A DNA stretch of 64,000 nucleotides, from NCBI RefSeq assembly GCF_010015445.1, contig NC_053116.1:11088085-11152084 (forward strand), given 5' to 3'. Positions 1-11,935 of this stretch are shown here, piece by piece. The notes beneath the pieces were generated by a model. It was not told where the DNA came from. It saw only the letters and a list, made by a program, of their open reading frames with translations, and did no database searches. Made by a program: the position numbers and the translations under genes. This stretch comes from Perca fluviatilis (taxonomy: Eukaryota; Chordata; Actinopteri; Perciformes; Percidae). Numbering within the stretch: position 1 is the stretch's first letter; every line of letters starts with the position of its first letter.

Positions 1-199
1 TTAAAGGGGTGATAGAATGATTATATAGGGTATTTCACACTGTTCCTTATGGTCTCCTAATGGGGTATGTAACATTAGTTGGGCTGAAAATGGCCTGGTT
101 GATATTTTATTGGCCCTTATGCATCCCTGTGTTTTGGCCCTATTTGTAACAAGAGCTTTTCTTCCAAATATGGCATGGTCATGAATATTTAGATGAGCA

Positions 200-345
200 G
201 CGCGCTGCTTGGTTGAGCCTTAGCCCCGTACACACACATAGAGACGCGCGCTGATTGGTTGAGCGACTCGCCATACACACGCATTAGAGGTCGTGTGCTG
301 ATTGGTTGAGCGAATCTCCAATACACATACATTAGAAACGCGACA
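200..345. repeat. Degenerate ~47-bp tandem repeat, three units
   Basis: Three units begin near 200, 246 and 293, each with a GCTGATTGGTTGAGC-like core followed by a CA-rich stretch and ATTAGA. The core contains an inverted CCAAT motif (ATTGG). The units lie inside the 1-2039 element and may be part of its subterminal structure. Confidence 0.65.
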
Positions 346-780
346 GAATCTCATATTCCAGACACTGCAATGTTTCCTTACCAAATTCACTTCTGAGACT
401 TTTTTATGCGAGAAATCAACGATATAAAGCTCAAATATGGGCCGTTTTACGAAAATGGATGGCTAATTGCAAATTTGGTAAAACTGTGTGTCGGAGTTCA
501 GCTGCCTGTGTTGCTGGCTCGCCGCCTGGCCTGCCTTCCTCCACAGACCCCGGCTTGCTGTGAGCTCGATTGAGCTCCGGAACGGCTGCTGCAGCCCACA
601 GCACCTCATACCCGCGCAAAGTCACCGTTTGGGCTGGTGGACTACTACCAAACGCCGCTGCCCTGACAAAGCGCCAGGGCCTGCATCTCCTCTTTTCCTG
701 CTAGCTAAATGGCCCGTGTGTGGACAGCGGTCAGCGAGCTTGTTACACCAGCAATCTCTTACCAAATGTTACACACATGT

Positions 781-1715
781 CACGCCACTTAGCTATACAA
801 CATATAACTATATGTTTTATAAAGCTAACAACGGTGTGCCCGATTTCAAGTTAATGAATATTTGTGAGGCTGTACGGGGTTTCGTTAGCTGCGACTGTCC
901 CTGCAATCCTATGTGTACAGATTGCGGCTAGTTAGCTTCATTTTTGGTCGTAATTTGAGTATATTTACAGTTTGAATTTCGTCACGCCACTTATACAACA
1001 TCTAACTATATGTTTTATAAAGCTAACAACTGTGTCCGATTTCAAGTTAATGAATATTTGTGAGCTGTAAGGGTTTCGTTAGCTGCGACTGTCCCTGCAA
1101 TCCTATGTGTACAGATTGCGGCTAGTTAGCTTCATTTTTGGTCGTAATTCGAGTATATTTACAGTTTGAATTTCGATCACGCCACTTATACAACATCTAA
1201 CTATATGTTTTATAAAGCTAACAACGGTGTCCGATTTCAAGTTAATGAATATTTGTGAGCTGTAAGGGTTTCGTTAGCTGCGACTGTCCCTTCAATCCTA
1301 TGTGTACAGATTGCGGCTAGTTAGCTTCATTTTTGGTCGTAATTCAGTATATTTACAGTTTGAATTTCGCAGCCGCCACTAATACAACATATAACTATAT
1401 GTTTTATAAAGCTAACTACGGTGTCCGATTTCAAGTTAATGAATATTTGTGAGCTGTAAGGGTTTCGTTAGCTGCGACTGTCCCTTCAATCCTATGTGTA
1501 CAGATTGCGGCTAGTTAGCTTCATTTTGGTGCGTATTCGAGTATATTTACAGTTTGAATTTCGTCATGCCACTTATACAACATCCAACTATATGTTTTAT
1601 AAAGCTAACAACGGTGTCCGATTTCAAGTTAATGAATATTTGTGTGCTGTATGGGTTTCGTTAGCTGCGACTGTCCCTGCAATCCTATGTGTACAGATTG
1701 CGGCTAGTAAGCTTC
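781..1715. repeat. Five-copy ~195-bp tandem repeat (minisatellite)
   Basis: Units start near 781, 983, 1178, 1373 and 1565 (spacings about 202, 195, 195 and 192 bp). Each begins near CACGCCACTTATACAACAT and ends near GATTGCGGCTAGTTAGCTTC. Units differ by a few substitutions and one-base indels, so short open frames in one copy are broken in the next. The array sits in the middle of the TTAA-flanked element and makes up nearly half of it. Confidence 0.9.
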
Positions 1716-2039
1716 AATTTTCTGAGATCTGCGCGACCTAGATTCAGAAGACTAACTGATCTCAGGTCAGTTGTGTAGCCTATGTAAATGTTGGGGCGTG
1801 ACCGTTCTCTTAATACACCCATGGGCTGACAAAGGTTCCGGTTTTTGGGAGGTTGACGTCAACTTCCAGCTTTGTTGGGATTCGCCCGTTTTCAGCGGCA
1901 GTTTCAAAATATGAAATTTTCATAGTAAAGGGGTGTCAATGGGATTTTGAGCTTCTATGTATGTCCTATTTACCCACCTAACTGTCGTTATTCAACTATG
2001 ACAGGGTAAAATCGGTTTTGCATTCTATCACCCCTTTAA

Positions 2040-3636
2040 ATGTTTATCCTTAACTTTTAGCGGTTTCAACCGTTTATTCATTACTTCTAGCAACTTCGAC
2101 CGTTCATTCATTGCTTTTAGTTACCCGTTTAAACTTCTGTTGCTCGCTTTCTAACCAGTTTTCACGCACTCTTACATAACTGCAACATGTAGTGTTCAGG
2201 TGTTACAGCTGATGCGTTCCTTTAATCAAATCATAATTTCAAGTTTGTCTTCATAATCTTTCCACGTACCCCCTGGCAACAGCAGAAGTACCCCTGTTTG
2301 GGAATCTATCTCAGATAAGATAGGAGGAGGTGGTGAATGAGGAGCAGGACAGTGGTCTTTGTGGTGTTGAATCAGGTCAGCTGACACAGTCTGAGTGTCA
2401 GTGGCCTCAAAGTGCCATGTGGAGTAAAGTGAGATGTCCAGACAGGCTAAGGCCAAGCACTCCTCCAATGTATACATCCTATAGTCACTCGCTCACAAAC
2501 TCTATCTTATTCTCCCTCTGAATTTATATCCCCCTCTTTCCAACCCCAACTCATTATTTCTCTATCTGCCACCTATATCTATGTCTCGTCTGTCTCCATC
2601 TTCGTCCCTGTCAGAGTGGTATAAGGCAGGCTACGTTGAGTGACATTTCCTACTCTGGTAGGCAGCTCTTAGCCTCTCAGTACACACACCATGGCTGTAA
2701 AACCTTTCAGTACTACACAGACTTTCATGAGCGGAGCAAAAGCAATAATGCTGACAAGGAACAATCGCCTCCGCTCTCATAGTCACGACCGCCACGTTAT
2801 GGCATTTCCTTGTATTTCCTTTGCCCAAAATAGCACAGAGTGCTATGGGGTACTCCACTGCAGTGTTCAAATTGGGAAGAATCATGTAAGCTTACTTCAT
2901 TCTCTTCTCTCATGGTTTTAAAATCAAATGTACTGCATGTAATTTAAACATATGCGGATTAGACATGGACACAAAGAATGAATCAGATGGGAAAGCTAGC
3001 AGATATGTTGAGAAACAGCCGTGAGTTCCAGACTTTGGCTTATCAATAGCTGCTGCCTCGAATGCATGCAGCTATTCCACATATGGTCTTTGGGGATCCA
3101 GACCATTTGGTTCTGATTATATCTAGATTGTTTAGATGATGTATGCTTAGCAGACTTGGCCGCCAAGCCCGTTACCTTTTTATTTTTAATACACCTTCTT
3201 GCAGATTTTATTTTTTCCTCCTGGCTTTCCTCTGCCTTATCACAAATCTCACCAGCAGTGAATAAATGTAAATTTGCCACGTCTCAAACTGTTTCATACA
3301 GATTATGTTGGTTATCTTTAGCAGAGCCGTGGGGAGACAAAAATAGACTGTAACCCTGTGTGATTAATACTTATCGAATAACTCGCAATACGGTAAAATA
3401 CAATGCTGAGAAAACACTTTGGTCTGCTTCAACAGTTGACTACATAATCATGTGAAACTATGTCACAAAGTGGCGGAATTTGAATGGATGAATTACGTGT
3501 GACATGATATCAGAGTTTACCTCCCAAGGTATATCTGTGATATCAACACTAGCTCCCCTTTGCTCTCACGAGTGGCTAATTAGTTGGTGGAGCGTGAGCA
3601 AAAAGCAGGACAGGATGATAGTGTTAGTCAGAGAGC

Positions 3637-3637
<1 letters not shown>
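2040..3637. other. Intronic DNA, no gene seen
   Basis: About 2046-2130 holds a degenerate ~30-bp repeat (variants of CAACTTCGACCGTTCATTCA). The rest is unique-looking sequence with no splice-flanked open frame or repeat signature I recognise. By position it belongs to plxna2 intron 2. Confidence 0.6.

Positions 3638-3682
<45 letters not shown>
3638..3682. repeat. (AC)n microsatellite
   Basis: Uninterrupted AC dinucleotides over 45 bp. The apparent Thr-His or Cys-Val open frames across it are repeat artefacts. Confidence 0.97.
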
Positions 3683-3684
<2 letters not shown>

Positions 3685-4540
3685 TACAGAAATAATTCCA
3701 TCATGGCTTCCCTTCCTTGGGAGTGACTACAAAGATGGTGTGAATCTCCAGATGGCAGAAGGCTGGACGGCTGTGTGATAAATCTTTGATTGGCTGCTGT
3801 GTCTGAATCCCCTGGCTCAGCCTCAGTTCCATTCCCAGCCTCGGCCTCGGCCTGCATGTAAGCGCACTGCACACACAGTGAAACGTCTGCAAGACGGCAA
3901 TGGGAGCTGGGGGTGTAAGCTTTGAGCTGCTGTTAGCGATGGGCCAGAGGAAAGGCACCGGGACGGTACGTGTAATTTTCTCAGAAACCAAGCAAAGTAT
4001 TGTTAACAACAAATACACTCTCTCGGGATGGTCTGACCTTGATTCACCTCATATTTTAAAGGATACTCTAAAAATACCGCACAGCGGGGAATCTGGGACA
4101 TATTTATTTAAGAAACACAAGATGTGAAACATATGTGCACTTTAAAGCAGCCACACTGCGTGAGTTGGGGGGATTTAACAGCAAGCAGACAATGTTAGCA
4201 TGCTTGACATATCCGGTTGTTAAATGAAATTTGTGTTGACTCATCCATTGACATCTATCTGCATAATCCGTATTATACTATGGATTTATTAGAAGCTCAT
4301 TGAGGATGAGGACATGGTCTTAAGGACTGTATTTTGCATCTTCTTATCTCTGTGTAGCTTGTGTGTCCTTAGTGTATAATGTGAAAGGAGAGCAGAACGT
4401 TATCGGCAGTGCATGCTTATAGAATGGAGGGGGAGGTGCAACTGTGCAGGTAACGGCTGGCACCCTTCAGAGCACAATGAGATGATCGGGGTTCTAATTC
4501 AAGCTCCCACAGAGAGACCCTAACCCTCCCAACCTCATAC
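3683..4540. other. Intronic DNA, no gene seen
   Basis: Unique-looking sequence. A 105-residue minus-strand open frame at 3701-4018 has no recognisable domain and no support from composition. Nothing else is called here. Confidence 0.55.
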
Positions 4541-5395
4541 CAGTGTTGTAGTCAAGACCACATAAACCAATGTGTGAGACCAAGTCATCACCAGGACCAG
4601 AGTGTATCCAGGCCGAAACAAGACCAAGACTTTGAGGGGTAGAGACCGAGTCAAGACTAGAGATGGTCCGATACCATTTCTTGCTTCCCGATACCGATTC
4701 TGATACCTGAACTTGCGTATCGGCCGATACCGAGTACTGATCCGATACCAGTGTGTCATGTATTTTATTATGTTCTAACAACTGTATATTACTATCCCTG
4801 TACGGATGTGATATGATTTCTATCTTTGTTGTCGGTCTGGCTCAGGTTAAACTATTTGTGAAACATGAACAAACACAAACAATGAACGCCACAGAACTTC
4901 CTTTTATTATCCAGTTTAACAGTCAGTTATAATGGAAAAAGAACATAAATGAACTACTTTAACGTAGAATTTCTTTAGGGCTTTATTACGTGGTATCGGA
5001 TCGGTGCATAAACTCCAGTACTTCCCGATACCAGTGTTTTAGGCAGTATCGGAGGTGATACCGAACATCTCAAGTCGAGACCAGACCAGTGCGAGTCCCA
5101 CACTGCATGTCACGATAGAATGTGGAAAATGCTAACCATAGGCACTCCTCAAACTGATCTCAAAGATCCACATTCCCATAAAAAAAGACCCACAGAAAAC
5201 AAATTAAGATTCTTCTTCATTCACCTCTTCTATTGCCATTAGTGCATCATGAGAAATGCCTTGATAAAATAATCAAAAGGCAGTTGTGGTCTTGACCGGT
5301 ATTAAAAGAAATCTTTATCTGAGAGAAATCGGTCGATTCCGAGACGAGACAGAGACCTTCAAAAAGTGCTCTTGAGACCAAGACCTGCACCACTG
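4541..5395. mobile_element. hAT-like non-autonomous element, GTCGAGACC-rich
   Basis: The left end CAGTGTTGTAGTCAAGACC matches the inverted right end CAGTGGTGCAGGTCTTGGTC. Flanking octamers CCTCATAC and CTATATAC are a weak (5/8) match, so the target duplication is uncertain. Subterminal DNA is rich in GAGACCAAGAC-type motifs. It is interrupted by the element at 4658-5073, so the original length was about 430 bp. No coding capacity. Confidence 0.6.
4658..5073. mobile_element. Nested hAT-like MITE (TCCGATACC family)
   Basis: Imperfect inverted ends: GAGATGGTCCGATACC on the left, and the right end reads GAGATGTTCGGTATCACC in inverse. Flanking octamers GTCAAGAC (4650-4657) and GTCGAGAC (5074-5081) match at 7 of 8 positions, a hAT-type duplication. 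Both flanks continue the GAGACC-rich host element, so this is a later insertion into 4541-5395. Confidence 0.7.
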
Positions 5396-5660
5396 CTATA
5401 TACCACCATCTCTCATTCTTCCGCCTACTCTCCTTTTTCCAACCTCTTCTCCCGCATTCCAGATAATGTCTCCCTCCTCCTGACAATCACCTCTGACATT
5501 GTGCTAATGGAGAATGTACTGATTTTAATAAGAGTGGTCAATTGTGTGACCTGGGGGGATTAGCAACAAAGGAAGCTGATCAGTGGCTCCCATCGTAGCG
5601 AGGGAAGGGATATCATTAAACCTTCAAAATACATTAAGACCTACTCTTTCATGTTTTCAT

Positions 5661-5742
<82 letters not shown>

Positions 5743-6403
5743 CGGACTAGTTACACTTACTTACTTACACTTAACTAGTCATTAAGTCTGAATGTTCTTA
5801 AATTCCTATTAGCAATTACAGAATGAAAGCACAGAGGACTGTAGCCTCCTGGGAGTGAGGGGAAATCAAGAAGTTAATTCTACTTAACAACATGCAGCAG
5901 AGACGTGGCTTTGTATTACTCGCTGTAAAAAGGGCAGAGAGTGTGTTTATTTGTATTGTGCTCGAGGAGAATATTATCACTTTGATGCTTCTCAGGAAAA
6001 ATTAGGAATATCTCACATTGAAAAATACTTGAAAGTGGTTGCTCTGTGATAACCGATCTGCAAAACAATTTGACATGATTGCATGTAGTGTGCGAATCAT
6101 TTGATAACAGAGTGTGTGCTACGCAAGGCAGTCAAAAGCCTTTCCTGAGAATTGCTGTGTTTGTTTTCATTACAGCATACGCCCCTCCTAACTTTGAACG
6201 CTGTGGTTTCAGGGCTCATTGAGAAGTTTTGGTCATTCGCCCTACTGTTTAAGATCTTATTCTAGGGGAGGAAATAAGATGTAGCCTAGATGTTGTTGGA
6301 CGATTGTGGAATTCTGACCATTAAAATGTACGGTACATTAATGATTCTTTCATCTCATCCTTATGTGAGGGTGGATTACCAACAGCAACAAAGACAACAA
6401 ATC
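5396..6403. other. Intronic DNA with one microsatellite
   Basis: Contains the long AC repeat at 5664-5738. No supported gene, RNA or transposon end is seen in the remainder. Confidence 0.55.
5664..5738. repeat. (AC)n microsatellite, 75 bp
   Basis: Perfect AC dinucleotide run, followed by a TTACTTACACTTA-type degenerate repeat. Confidence 0.97.
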
Positions 6404-6411
6404 CTCTACTG

Positions 6412-6795
6412 CAGGGGTCTTCAACCTTTTTTAAGCCAAGGACCCCTTAACTAAAAAGAGAGATGGAGCAGGGACCCCCTTACTACATACGTAGTATGTA
6501 TAAAATGAAGTTGCATATTAAACTGGGCCTTTATACATACCCTTTTTGCGTAGAATACTAAGCTATTCAAATAGCCAAATAATTGTTGGCATGCTTTTAT
6601 AAATGATCGTTTTAATGTTAAACATACATGTGACACAGTGAACCCTTAGTATTACCTGTATCTGTGGATGGCCTTAGTGACTACCTTACATATAGGCCAG
6701 TAAGCAGTGGGGATTTTAAACAATAATTTGAAGGCTCCCCTGCATTGACTCTGAGGACCCCCTAGGGGTTCTGGACCCCCTGTTGAAGATCCCTG
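6412..6795. mobile_element. hAT MITE (CAGGGGTCTTCAACC ends)
   Basis: The left end CAGGGGTCTTCAACC is matched by the inverted right end CAGGGATCTTCAACAGGGG. Target duplications CTCTACTG (6404-6411) and CTCTAGTG (6796-6803) differ at one base. CAGGG termini with 8-bp duplications are classic hAT features. It is 384 bp with no transposase, hence non-autonomous. Confidence 0.85.
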
Positions 6796-6885
6796 CTCTA
6801 GTGCATTTTCAGCGAGATCCTTGTTCACTCTGAATTACAGATGTGCAAGAACGAACTGTGTAAATAATAACATACATTTCTCAAT

Positions 6886-7269
6886 AGGGCTGAGTATCAT
6901 CAAAGATTTCCTGAATCAATTTGAATTCGATTCACAAGGCACACATTTGATACATTTCTGATTAGATTCAATATCGATTAGGACAGGGACGTTTCAGTTG
7001 CAATACCAGTTTTGCGTGGATATTTAAGAGATTCTCAGAGAACTTTCTGTAAACTGTACAAGCAAGAACCAACCCAAATATGTTTTATAATGCACCAGGT
7101 TAATGTTTATATTAACCCCCAAAAGTTTGTTTTAGGGGTACTTAAGTACTTTTAAGTTATACATCCATGGTGAAAAGGCATATATTTAAAGATAGATTTC
7201 GGGATTTTATTAACCGATTAACAAAAATCGATTTTAATTGGAGAATCGCTCATTTTAACCCAGTCCTTG
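6886..7269. mobile_element. hAT-like MITE (AGGGCTGAGTATC ends)
   Basis: Flanked on both sides by TTCTCAAT (6878-6885 and 7270-7277), an exact 8-bp duplication. The left end AGGGCTGAGTATC resembles the inverted right end AGGACTGGGTTA, offset by a few bases. Subterminal AATCGATT motifs are typical of a common fish hAT MITE type. It lies only ~160 bp from the plxna2 coding exon, within intron 2. Confidence 0.75.
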
Positions 7270-7430
7270 TTCTCAATGAGAGCAGCTTTGGGCCATTTAT
7301 CGTTGTGTACTATAACGGAAGGGCCACCACATGCTAAAGGCATAATTCAGTCACAGTCGTAAAAAGTGCATGCCACGTGAATAATGCATCTGTGTATGTG
7401 TGCATGTAAAACCATCAGCATCTAACTCAC

Positions 7431-8630
7431 CGCTTTGGTGCACTGCACATCCTTCCCCAGCAGCCAGTTGAGCTCAAGATTTCCCTCTCCCTGGTAGCAG
7501 GACTGCAGGCGCTCCTTGATTCGTGCATTGATGTCTCGGATGGTGAAGACGCAGAGCGCCGAGTCATCCGGCGGGCGATGGAACTGCTTCTGGCCCTTGG
7601 AGAAGATGGTGAAGAGCACGTCATCTTGGGCGCTGATGTTGAGCGAGGCAGCGAGAAAGCGGCCCGGCTTGCCGAGGTAGGCGGCCTGCAGCAGCCGGTA
7701 CTCGACGCCGTTCTTCACACAGCCGACGGGCAGCGAGACATAGGAGTGAAACTTGCGATCGTCTTTGCAGAGGCGGACGATGCGAGAGGTGTAGAAGAGG
7801 TCACTGGTGGATCCGCTCGACGACATGCTGTTCTCCGGCGTCTCGGGCTGCACAGTCAGGAAGTAAACAAAGCTGCCGCTGGCGAAGCCGTAAACATAGT
7901 AGATGTCAAAGTGGGAGACCAGTGCCAGCGTGTCTGATGGGATCTTGATGAGGGAGGACACAAAGTCAGTGTGCAATTCGTAGTCAAGCATGGCAGAAGA
8001 TTCTGGGTCACGGGGCAGCTTTCGACTGGAGATGGTGGGAAAGTAGTCCTGTTTTCCATCCACTGCCGTGCCGATAAACAGGGTGCCATCCTGGCCCTGT
8101 GAAGGCACAATGACCCCATACATGGTCCCAGTCTGGTTGACGCTGGAGAGGTAGTGCTCTTTCTTGTGGGAGGGCTCCACCAAGATAAAAAGGTCATCCA
8201 ATCTGAGGAGTTTGCAGACACCCTGGTACAGGCTGCCACAGGCCAGCAACCGATTTTGGGAATAATCAATGAGGAGAAGCTTGTTGACATTGTTGGTAGA
8301 GACAAGGGGCTCAGTACAGGGTTGGACAATCAGAGGGGGGTAGCAGGCCTTGTTGTCATCTTCTGGGCCTGTATCATGGGAAACGAGGAGGGTCAGGTTG
8401 CCCGAGAGCTTGTACACACGGTTGACTGCTCCAATGTACAAAGCCCCTGTGGTTTGGTGAACCGTCAGGTGGTTGAAGACCCAGTCCCGACGTTCAGGGT
8501 GGAAACTAGTGAATGTCTGCCCGCTGCACAAGGCAGGGATTACTAAGAGCCAAAAGACTAGCAGAGCAGATATAGCTCCTACTTTAGGGTCAGGTGATGA
8601 AGTCCTGCGCACAGCCCGCCGGCCCTCCAT
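7431..8630 (-). CDS. plxna2: Plexin-A2, first coding exon (signal peptide and most of Sema domain)
   Basis: This exon encodes residues 1-400 of a single-pass semaphorin receptor that controls axon guidance through class 3/6 semaphorins and neuropilins. The start ATG (8628-8630) has a strong context (A at -3, G at +4). Residues 17-36 form a hydrophobic signal peptide; the Sema domain begins near residue 40 and continues beyond the exon. N-glycosylation sequons NLT, NQT and NIS are visible, as are paired cysteines of the Sema fold. Motifs such as [40 protein letters not shown] and [17 protein letters not shown] match Plexin-A2 rather than A1, A3 or A4, by my knowledge of the family. The exon ends in phase 0 at a GTGAGT donor (7430-7425), where the vertebrate gene also splices. 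Family proteins are ~1,900 residues; all later exons lie beyond the low-coordinate edge. The open frame continues upstream to 8900, but acceptors at 8641-8653 show that part is not coding. Confidence 0.96.
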
Positions 8631-8654
8631 GTTTAACGGGCCTGCAAGGAAACT
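8631..8654 (-). other. plxna2: 5' UTR edge and splice acceptors of plxna2 exon 2
   Basis: On the minus strand a pyrimidine-rich tract ends in TGCCTCCTCTGCAG at 8653, giving an exon start at 8652. A second TTTCCTTGCAG ends at 8642, giving a start at 8641. Either leaves 11-22 nt of 5' UTR before the ATG and implies at least one upstream non-coding exon. The first acceptor has the better pyrimidine tract. Confidence 0.75.
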
Positions 8655-10014
8655 GCAGAGGAGGCAGAGAGAATGAATGAGAGGAAGACGGCAGGAGACC
8701 CTGGCCTTTTTGTTGTCGAAGGCTAACTTGCAGGTCAAATCTTCACAAGGGTCTTCACATGTTTCTGGAAAAGAAAACAGAGAAAGAGAAACGATATTAG
8801 ATATCACAGTATGACTAACACATCCTACAAAGGAAAAACACATCTGACCGAATGGAAAACGCTCATCATTAGAAGAGCTTTCACTGTTTGAAAAGGTCAA
8901 AGTTCATCCTCAGCCAGGCGATAAGCTGCGGAGGAGAGGAGTGGAGCTTTAAAGAGACAATGAGCGGAAACCATCATGGTGCACATTCCAAAGGAGTTGC
9001 TGGACGGGGCACAATGCAGGAAAGAGAGGCAGGTTACAGCAAGGGAAATTAGCCTGACCTGACTCATAGTACCGCTGCTGCTGTCCCACAGTGAGCAAGC
9101 GGTTTCCAAGAACAGAACGACATCGCAACGCAGACTCACAATTCACATAAAGCCACGGACACTTGGCGATGACTCAGCAGAATTAAAGTCAATTCAAAAT
9201 GTATTTAAAACGTATTCAAGCCCAGGTCTTGCAACTTGAAACCTTATTTTCTTAAGAACATCTTACCAACATTAGTATATTATTATGATATAAAATAGGG
9301 ATGTTGCATGTTGACCTATAAAACAAAGCTATAATGAATTCAAGGCCCATAAACATTATAATGGCAATACTATTTGTGACCACACCATAACCAGGAATGG
9401 AAATTTGATGAAAACCACACAATAGAGGTTTCGTGCCAGATACATAAGCCCACAGCTGAAACCCCTGTGCTCTTTTCAGCCTCCTCATTTCATTTCTACA
9501 TTTCACCCCCACCCTCACATTTTTTTACTCTGACTACAACATCTCTATCATTTGTCCCCTTTCCATATCTATCAGTAAAAACATACATCAAGCAAAGTCT
9601 GCAATTTATGCAACCATGCTCAGCCTGGGCTGCAGAGATCTCTCTCCATGTGCCATAAACCAAGCCATGGTGCTCTGTGCTGTCTGTCCCCAGGAGTTAA
9701 TTATCTCGTCCATTGGAAAAGCAAGGCCTGGATCTTATTACTGGAACAAAGTGAGAACAAATTGGAAGCCACTTCCATACCGCCCTCCCCTTGCTCTCTG
9801 CTCTTAAAGGGGGTTTACAGAATCTGAACCTATTAATTATTATTATTCTAAACATTGCTGTTAAGTTTCTTATCCTTTTTCATTCTATTCATCTCCTGCT
9901 GATATGATCAGATCGTAGAGGGATTAATCACTGGTGGCACAACAATCATCTCTAAAATGAATCAGCTACCGTATTAGTTCTGTACACAACTCCCTCATAA
10001 AAACACCAGCCAAC

Positions 10015-10045
<31 letters not shown>

Positions 10046-11536
10046 GCGTGTGCGTGTCTCATTCCCCCAGTATTATCAGTGTACTCTATCAGAACCAAGC
10101 AGTGTGCGGGGCTAACAAGTGGAGACAATGGCAGTGCATCCCAAAATCAAGTATGATTAGGCGTAGCGATCCAACAAGGGTAATTACTGCGGAGCTGGAG
10201 GAGGTAAGCTGGGGAGCGACACACGGACGCCAGGGGCTCCAACGTGTCAGAGACGGCCCTACATCGTTCGTCGCGCTCCAGATTTGCATTTCCAGCAGAG
10301 AGGGGCGCAGAGAATCAAGGGTGAAAGATGTGGCTGGAATAATCAGCGACTACGCCTTGAATTAACAAGCACTTGCAACTGAAGATAGGAAAAGAAAGAT
10401 AGGCGTGTTGTATGGAGGGATCCTGCACACCCAGGCTACCACAACGACTGTGTTCGAGGCAGGTTTGATTTGCAGAGCAAATTTGGGATTCCCATTGAAC
10501 CGTGTCTGCCCTTTCATAGACCTTGTTCCAGATTTGGTAATTGCCATCTTGGGGTCCCCTCCCTTCCCCCTGTGATCAACGGGTACGCTACTCAGCTCAG
10601 ACTTAAATATAGACCCTTAGGGAGCGTATTGATCCATGTGTCCATAAACACAGGTCCTAAGGCCCAGTCAAGCTGTTCTTGGCGTGTGCACAGGCAGAGG
10701 TGTGGGAGGTGCTCTGTCCCAGAAGCACTTTATTAGCATGGTGATAAAAGTGCCATTGCTATTAAAAAAAAGCAGCGAGGGCCAGACCCCCACCCCTCAC
10801 TTTCAGCTGCCTGCACGCTGCCATGCTCCTTTGTTTGAGTTTGTACATGCTAGATGTGCAAAGTGGATCCCTTTGGTGGTATAATCAGCCTCCCGCTGAG
10901 CCAGCTTTTTGCTCAAGCCCTGCAGCCTTTTGCCCTTTAGAGCTCTTGCTACAACCCCGCCCCTTAATCGTATATGTGTATACAACAACATTTACTCCCA
11001 TCCATCTTTTCTTCCTCGCCTTTTTTATTTCCCTACTTCTCCACAGACAGGAGGGATACATGCATCACATGTTGGGGCAACAGCTGCAGATGCAGAGAAA
11101 GAGAGTGAATGATTGAATGAATGGTGTAAATAAAAGGCTCCACAAAGGTTAGCCATTGATATTGCTTAGGGTAACAGAGGGAATGAAGTCTTTGTTTAAG
11201 TTGATTGCATGACCACCTCTTTGTTGCCCTTGACACAGACTTCTCTGTACTATGCAGTTGAGGAGTAGACTTTAAAAGAGTAAGAACAACACCGGATCGC
11301 CCCGTGCTCTGTAGTTGAAAGCCATGTCTTTCTGTTGTTTATGAGGAGTCAGAATTACCGAGAAGGGAATTAACATATAAATGCAACCAGGAATGATTCA
11401 TGCTTAAACGCAGTTACCTATTGACCTAGAAAACAAAGAGGGCATGACTGCGTTGGCAGTGTATAGAATTACGTGTATGGAAGAACGAAAGCGGCATTTT
11501 AGGCTTTTAATTGCAAATATATACGTAAGTCAGCCA
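8655..11536. other. Intron 1 DNA, mostly unique
   Basis: No transposon ends recognised. A short CA repeat (10018-10045) runs into GCGTGTGCGTG. Open frames here are under ~105 residues and unconvincing. Sequence near the coding exon may hold regulatory elements, but none can be identified without alignment. Confidence 0.5.
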
Positions 11537-11935
11537 GTGTTGTAGTCGAGTCACCAACTGTCGATTCTGGTTCAAGCCTCGAGTCTCCAGTGTTCAAGTC
11601 CGAGTCACCGAAGAAGAGTCTGAGTTGAGTCCAAGTCGAGTCACTATTACCTATAGTTACAGTCCCCAGTGTTTGAGTCTAAGTCCAAGTCACCAAAGAA
11701 GTGTCCGAGTCGAGTCACCATTACCCGAGTTTGAGTCAGAGTCGAGTCACGAGTCCAGAGAGCAGCGACGCGAGTACTCCGTCACTGCCTATTACACATA
11801 AAAGTAGTCAGAAACTTCATCCAACTTCTGAGTCCTATTTCATGAATCCTCGAGTCCAAGTCCAAGTCATCAGTGCGCGAGTCCAAGTCGAGTCACAATT
11901 CCAGAAAATAGCAACTCGAGTCAGACTCAAGTCGC
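11537..11935. mobile_element. Degenerate GAGTCCGAGTC-rich repeat, truncated
   Basis: Starts CCAGTGTTGTAGTCGAGTC, close to the left end of the 4541-5395 element. It continues as degenerate reiterations of GAGTC, AAGTCCGAGTC and GAGTCACC. No matching inverted right end is found, so it is probably a truncated relative. Confidence 0.6.

Larger units (their letters stand above)
1..2039. mobile_element. TTAA-flanked piggyBac-like non-autonomous element
   Basis: The window opens with TTAAAGGGGTGATAGAATG, and the exact inverted copy ends at 2039. The outermost TTAA on both sides fits the TTAA target duplication of piggyBac-type transposons. The ~2-kb interior has no long open frame; it holds a ~47-bp repeat and a ~195-bp tandem array. 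Family assignment rests only on the termini and TTAA. Because the element starts exactly at base 1, the left TTAA cannot be checked against flanking DNA. Confidence 0.75.

Noticed and set aside
781..1715. CRISPR-like array or coding repeat
   Set aside because: Units are ~195 bp, directly adjacent without variable spacers, and broken by indels in every frame. The organism is a vertebrate.
7578..8546. Plus-strand open frames opposite the plexin exon
   Set aside because: They are antisense shadows of the GC-rich coding exon, with no domain of their own.
8631..8900. N-terminal extension of the plexin open frame to an ATG at 8900
   Set aside because: Two splice acceptors lie between it and the conserved start, and the extra residues would put a second hydrophobic stretch before the signal peptide. 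The ATG at 8630 matches the Plexin-A2 start.
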